In this document: in pieces, positions 4,710 to 7,571 of the stretch
How positions within the stretch are numbered: position 1 is the first letter of the stretch
How the letters are laid out: every line of letters begins with the position of its first letter
Assembly: GCA_031282085.1 (NCBI GenBank)
Contig: JAITEK010000157.1
Location: forward strand, 1-7,571
Direction: 5' to 3'
DNA length: 7,571 bases
Source: Coriobacteriales bacterium
Lineage (GTDB): Bacteria; Actinomycetota; Coriobacteriia; Coriobacteriales; UBA8131
Translations under genes and position numbers: made by a program
Notes under the pieces: generated by a model
Seen by the model: only the letters and a program-made list of their open reading frames with translations
The model's database searches: none
What the model was told of the DNA's origin: nothing

Positions 4710-6719
4710 ATGGACAGGCGGAACCCACAGCGACGCTCTGCACGGCCCGGCCCGTCGCGCAAGGCGACTTCTGGCCCGTCTAACCCGTCTGGCCCTTCGG
4801 CGTCGCGCAAGAGCGCTGCTCGGACAGGCGCGCCGGGCAAGACCGAAGCTCCACGGGCAGCTTCGCTTGGGCCCGACGGCAGGGTGCGCGGCTCAAATCG
4901 CGATCTCAAGATATTCCTGGGCTTTTGCGCCGTTGCCCTGATCCTGGTAGTGCAGCTCGTGCACCTGCAGGTGTTTGCGGCCAATGACCTGCGTGCGGAG
5001 GCAAAAGCGCAGCGGACAAGCGAAGTCGTTATCTCCGCCAAGCGTGGCACCATCTACGACCGCAACGGCAACGTGCTCGCCATGAGCGTGGACGCGACTA
5101 CGATATACGCAAACCCCCAGAAGGTGGCAAACCCCCGCGAGACCGCTGACATACTCGCGGAGGTGCTCGGCGGCAAAAGCGATGACTACTACCAGAAGCT
5201 CACCGAGGACACGACCTTTGTCTACATCATCCAGAAGGCCGATAAGGAGCTGGCGGAGAAGCTCCAGCAGCGTGACCGGGACATACAGGAGCGCCTCACG
5301 ACGGAGGCCCGCCGCGTGGACAAGGAGGCCAAGGTCCCCGATACGCCACTTGTGGGCATCGACTACCTCAGCGACACCAAGCGCGTCTACCCCTACGGCT
5401 CCATCGGCGCGCAGATCATCGGCATGGTCGACGTGGATAACAAGGGCCTCTTCGGCCTGGAGCAGCTCTACGACAGCGTCCTGCGCGGCACCGACGGCAA
5501 GCTGCTCACCGAGTATTCGCTGCAAAGCGAAGGCCGCCCCCTCAGCGGCCAGCCCATCCCCGGATCGGAGCGCGAGGAGGTAGCGCCTGTCGATGGGCAG
5601 GACATCATCATATCCGTGGACATCGACCTGCAACAGCACCTTGAGTCCGAGCTTGCGCATATGGGTGTTGAGCGCGAGACCGAGAACGGCAATGCGCTGG
5701 TGCTCGACGGGGCGACCGGCGAGATATACGCGACCGCATCGCTGCCCTTACTCGACCGCGAGAATCTGAGCACAGAAGCGGTGGAGAAGGGGGCGACGAC
5801 CCTCAAGGCGCTGTGCTATAACTACGAGCCGGGGTCGATCTTCAAGCCGTTGACGGCCGCGGCGGTGCTGGAGGAGCGCGCGATGGAACCCGAGGAGGAG
5901 ATAAGCGTGCCAGCCGTGCGTCGTCTCTCCGACTACGCGATAAGCGATTCCCATCCGCGCGGCGACATGACTATGAGCTTCCGCACCATCATCTCCGAGT
6001 CGAGCAACGTGGGCATCAGCCTTGCGAAGGACCGGATAAGCGACGAGACCTACGCCAGCTACCTCAGCCGCTTTGGGATAGGGCTGCCGACGCGTGTTGA
6101 CTTCCCCGGTGAGGGGATCGGCATCCTCGCCGACTGGAACGAGTGGTCCGACATCCAGGCGGCGAACATCTCCTTTGGGCAGGGTGTGTCGGTTTCTTCC
6201 CTCCAGATGGCGAGCTTCTATGGCGCTGTGGCCAATAATGGTATAAAGTATCAGCCACACTTCCTCATCGACCGGCCCCAGGCATTGGAGCGCGTGTCGT
6301 TTGCGGATACGGCCGAGCAGGTCATGCGTCCCGATACCGCCCGTAGCCTCACGAGTATGCTTGAGTCGGTGGTGACCGACGGTACTGGTCACGGCGCCAG
6401 GGTAGAAGGCTACTCCGTGGCGGGCAAGACAGGAACCGCTCAGAAGGCGTCGCCGGATGGCGGCTATCTGCCCGACAACTACATCGTGTCGTTTGTAGGA
6501 TTCTTGAGCGCCTCCGAGAGCAAACTTGTATGTATCACGTCGATGGATAACCCGATAGGCGCGGAGGGAAACGCACCGACCGGCCCGCTGTTCGCCTCCA
6601 TCATGCGGTTCGCCGCGAACCGTTACATGATAGAGCCGCCCTCGGCGGTCGCGCAGGAGACGTCTTCCACAGCGGAACCCTCGGCGGCCGCGCAGAGCGC
6701 ATCGGCTGGTGGGGAGTAG
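4710..6719 (+). CDS. ftsI: FtsI-type class B penicillin-binding protein (septal transpeptidase)
   Basis: This is a membrane-anchored D,D-transpeptidase that cross-links septal peptidoglycan. In order it has a basic Pro/Ser/Ala-rich cytoplasmic tail (1-65), a membrane helix (about 67-86, KIFLGFCAVALILVVQLVHL), the PBP dimer domain beginning SAKRGTIYDRNGNVLA (109-124), and the transpeptidase domain. The three active-site motifs are intact: SxxK at Ser376-Lys379 (EPGSIFKP), SxN at Ser431-Asn433 (SESSNVGIS) and KTG at 573-575 (AGKTGTAQ). The block NISFGQGVSVSSLQM (486-500) is also characteristic. No PASTA domain is seen. At 669 residues it is longer than most FtsI proteins (about 580-600). The extra length lies in the N-terminal tail, in a charged stretch at about 183-210 of the dimer domain, and in an Ala/Ser-rich C-terminus. 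GGGGAA at 4695-4700, within the ftsL end, can serve as ribosome site. murE follows after four bases. Confidence 0.93.
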   Translation: MDRRNPQRRSARPGPSRKATSGPSNPSGPSASRKSAARTGAPGKTEAPRAASLGPDGRVRGSNRDLKIFLGFCAVALILVVQLVHLQVFAANDLRAEAKAQRTSEVVISAKRGTIYDRNGNVLAMSVDATTIYANPQKVANPRETADILAEVLGGKSDDYYQKLTEDTTFVYIIQKADKELAEKLQQRDRDIQERLTTEARRVDKEAKVPDTPLVGIDYLSDTKRVYPYGSIGAQIIGMVDVDNKGLFGLEQLYDSVLRGTDGKLLTEYSLQSEGRPLSGQPIPGSEREEVAPVDGQDIIISVDIDLQQHLESELAHMGVERETENGNALVLDGATGEIYATASLPLLDRENLSTEAVEKGATTLKALCYNYEPGSIFKPLTAAAVLEERAMEPEEEISVPAVRRLSDYAISDSHPRGDMTMSFRTIISESSNVGISLAKDRISDETYASYLSRFGIGLPTRVDFPGEGIGILADWNEWSDIQAANISFGQGVSVSSLQMASFYGAVANNGIKYQPHFLIDRPQALERVSFADTAEQVMRPDTARSLTSMLESVVTDGTGHGARVEGYSVAGKTGTAQKASPDGGYLPDNYIVSFVGFLSASESKLVCITSMDNPIGAEGNAPTGPLFASIMRFAANRYMIEPPSAVAQETSSTAEPSAAAQSASAGGE

Positions 6720-6723
6720 GAGA

Positions 6724-7571
6724 ATGGATCATATGGGCACCAAACAGCTCGGCAGTCTTGTTGCCGACCTCGACAAACGCATAGTCTCGCCTGTTGCGCC
6801 TGCTGCGCCTGCTGCGGCGGGCGCCGTTGTGTCTGCTCCCGCTGCTCCTGGCGTCGGCGCCGCTACCTCTGCTGCCCCCGACGCTCCCGCCGTCCCCGAC
6901 GTAGCTGCGCTACGCCTGCTGCCGATAACGGGCCTTGCCTACCGCTCCGACGCCGTCCAGCCAGGCGACTTGTTCTTCTGCGTGCCGGGCACCCGTGTGG
7001 ATGGGCACGACTTCGCCGCCGATGCCGCCGCCCGGGGCGCCGTTGCCCTCGTCGTGGAGCACCCGGTGCCCGTCGAGCTGCCGCAGATACGCTTTGGCAA
7101 CGCCCGTCTGGCGCTTGCGCTCATTTCCCGGGACTTCTTCAACAACCCCTCGGCCAGTCTCACCGTTACGGCCGTTACCGGCACAAACGGCAAGACCACC
7201 ACCACCTATCTCATCGATTGGATCTGCCGCGTCGCACTTGCCCGCTGCGGCGTGCAGGATGTTGAGGGGGCGCTGGGGCAGACGGGCCTCATCGGCACGG
7301 TCGAGACGCGCGTGGGCTCCTCGCGCCTGCCCTCAAAGTTCACGACGCCGGAGAGCCTCGACCTGCAACGCCTGCTCGCGCGGATGCGCGACGAGGGCAT
7401 AAGCCATGTCTGCATGGAGGCCTCAAGCCACGCCATCGCACTACAGCGCATCGCCGGCGTCTCGTTTGCGGCGGCGGCCTTTACCAACCTCAGCCAGGAT
7501 CATCTCGACTTCCACGGGAGCATGGAGGAGTATTTTGAGGCGAAGGCTGCCTTGTTCCTCTCGCCGCTTGT
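6724..7571 (+). CDS. murE: MurE, UDP-MurNAc-tripeptide synthetase (5' part)
   Basis: MurE is the cytoplasmic ATP-dependent ligase that adds the third residue of the peptidoglycan stem peptide. The frame is open to the window end, giving 282 residues and two extra bases. Visible signatures are ITGLAYRSDAVQPGDLFFCV (68-87) of the UDP-binding N-terminal domain, the P-loop GTNGKTTTTYLI (153-164), KFTTPESLDLQRLL (205-218), MEASSHAIALQRI (231-243), FTNLSQDHLDFHGSMEEYF (253-271), and Lys274 in the EAKAALF block, the position carbamylated in homologues. The C-terminal domain that decides lysine versus diaminopimelate lies outside the window. ATG 6724 has GGGGAG at 6711-6716 seven bases upstream; ATG 6733 is an alternative with AGGAG at 6718-6722. 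An Ala/Pro/Val segment (residues about 22-59) separates the first helix from the conserved domain and looks like an insert. Confidence 0.94.
   Translation, partial: MDHMGTKQLGSLVADLDKRIVSPVAPAAPAAAGAVVSAPAAPGVGAATSAAPDAPAVPDVAALRLLPITGLAYRSDAVQPGDLFFCVPGTRVDGHDFAADAAARGAVALVVEHPVPVELPQIRFGNARLALALISRDFFNNPSASLTVTAVTGTNGKTTTTYLIDWICRVALARCGVQDVEGALGQTGLIGTVETRVGSSRLPSKFTTPESLDLQRLLARMRDEGISHVCMEASSHAIALQRIAGVSFAAAAFTNLSQDHLDFHGSMEEYFEAKAALFLSPL
6787..6900 (+). other. Low-complexity Ala/Pro insert in MurE
   Basis: Residues 22-59 of MurE are almost wholly Ala, Pro, Val, Gly and Ser, with near-repeated APAAP and SAPAAPGV/SAAPDAPAV units coded by GCT/GCC/CCT-rich DNA. Typical MurE proteins pass from the N-terminal helix to the 'ITGLxYDSRxVxPGDLF' strand with a short linker, so this stretch is extra. 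It leaves the conserved blocks on both sides intact and in frame. Confidence 0.65.

Noticed and set aside
4893..5660. Open frame of 255 codons on the - strand opposite ftsI
   Set aside because: It mirrors the codon pattern of ftsI, has no family resemblance, and lies wholly within a gene with intact catalytic motifs.
1..7571. Search for an undescribed defence or mobile system
   Set aside because: All genes except DUF3866 belong to known housekeeping families in their usual order, and no accessory island, reverse transcriptase, nuclease cluster or repeat array is present.

Overview
The window is a GC-rich bacterial chromosome segment in which every recognisable gene is on the + strand. It reads as a Gram-positive division and cell-wall (dcw) cluster preceded by housekeeping genes. 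The gene order is yebC, a DUF3866 gene, a XerC/D-type recombinase, mraZ, rsmH, an FtsL-like gene, ftsI and murE. The protein sequences, the DUF3866 family (known to me mainly from Actinobacteria and relatives) and the high GC suggest an actinobacterium, most likely of the Coriobacteriia. That placement rests on sequence impression only. No mobile element, RNA gene, CRISPR array or phage gene was seen.

Layout. Bases 1-116 hold the 3' end of a YebC/PmpR gene. A DUF3866 gene (158-1486) follows, and 3 to 15 bases later a tyrosine recombinase (about 1502-2521), so the two are probably co-transcribed. Bases 2522-2773 form the only sizeable intergenic region. It is much more AT-rich than its surroundings, carries spaced A-tracts and holds a plausible sigma-70 promoter for the dcw operon. 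A 10-bp-period set of GTGGG-like boxes overlaps that promoter and may be the MraZ operator. From 2774 the dcw genes run with gaps of 17, 71, 6 and 4 bases: mraZ, rsmH, ftsL-like, ftsI, and murE, which is cut by the window end.

How they work together. MraZ is the usual autoregulator of the cluster and RsmH methylates 16S rRNA. The FtsL-like protein and the FtsI transpeptidase belong to the septal peptidoglycan machine, and MurE adds the third residue of the stem peptide. The recombinase just upstream is of the type that resolves chromosome dimers at division. DUF3866 has no established role.

What stands out is not a new system. It is a recurring quirk: several otherwise well-conserved proteins (DUF3866, the recombinase, MurE, and the FtsI tails) carry low-complexity Pro/Ala/Ser/Thr segments inserted between conserved blocks. 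In DUF3866 the segment is built of in-frame DNA repeats and includes a perfect palindrome resembling dispersed intergenic repeats of other bacteria. I see no evidence of an undescribed biological system.
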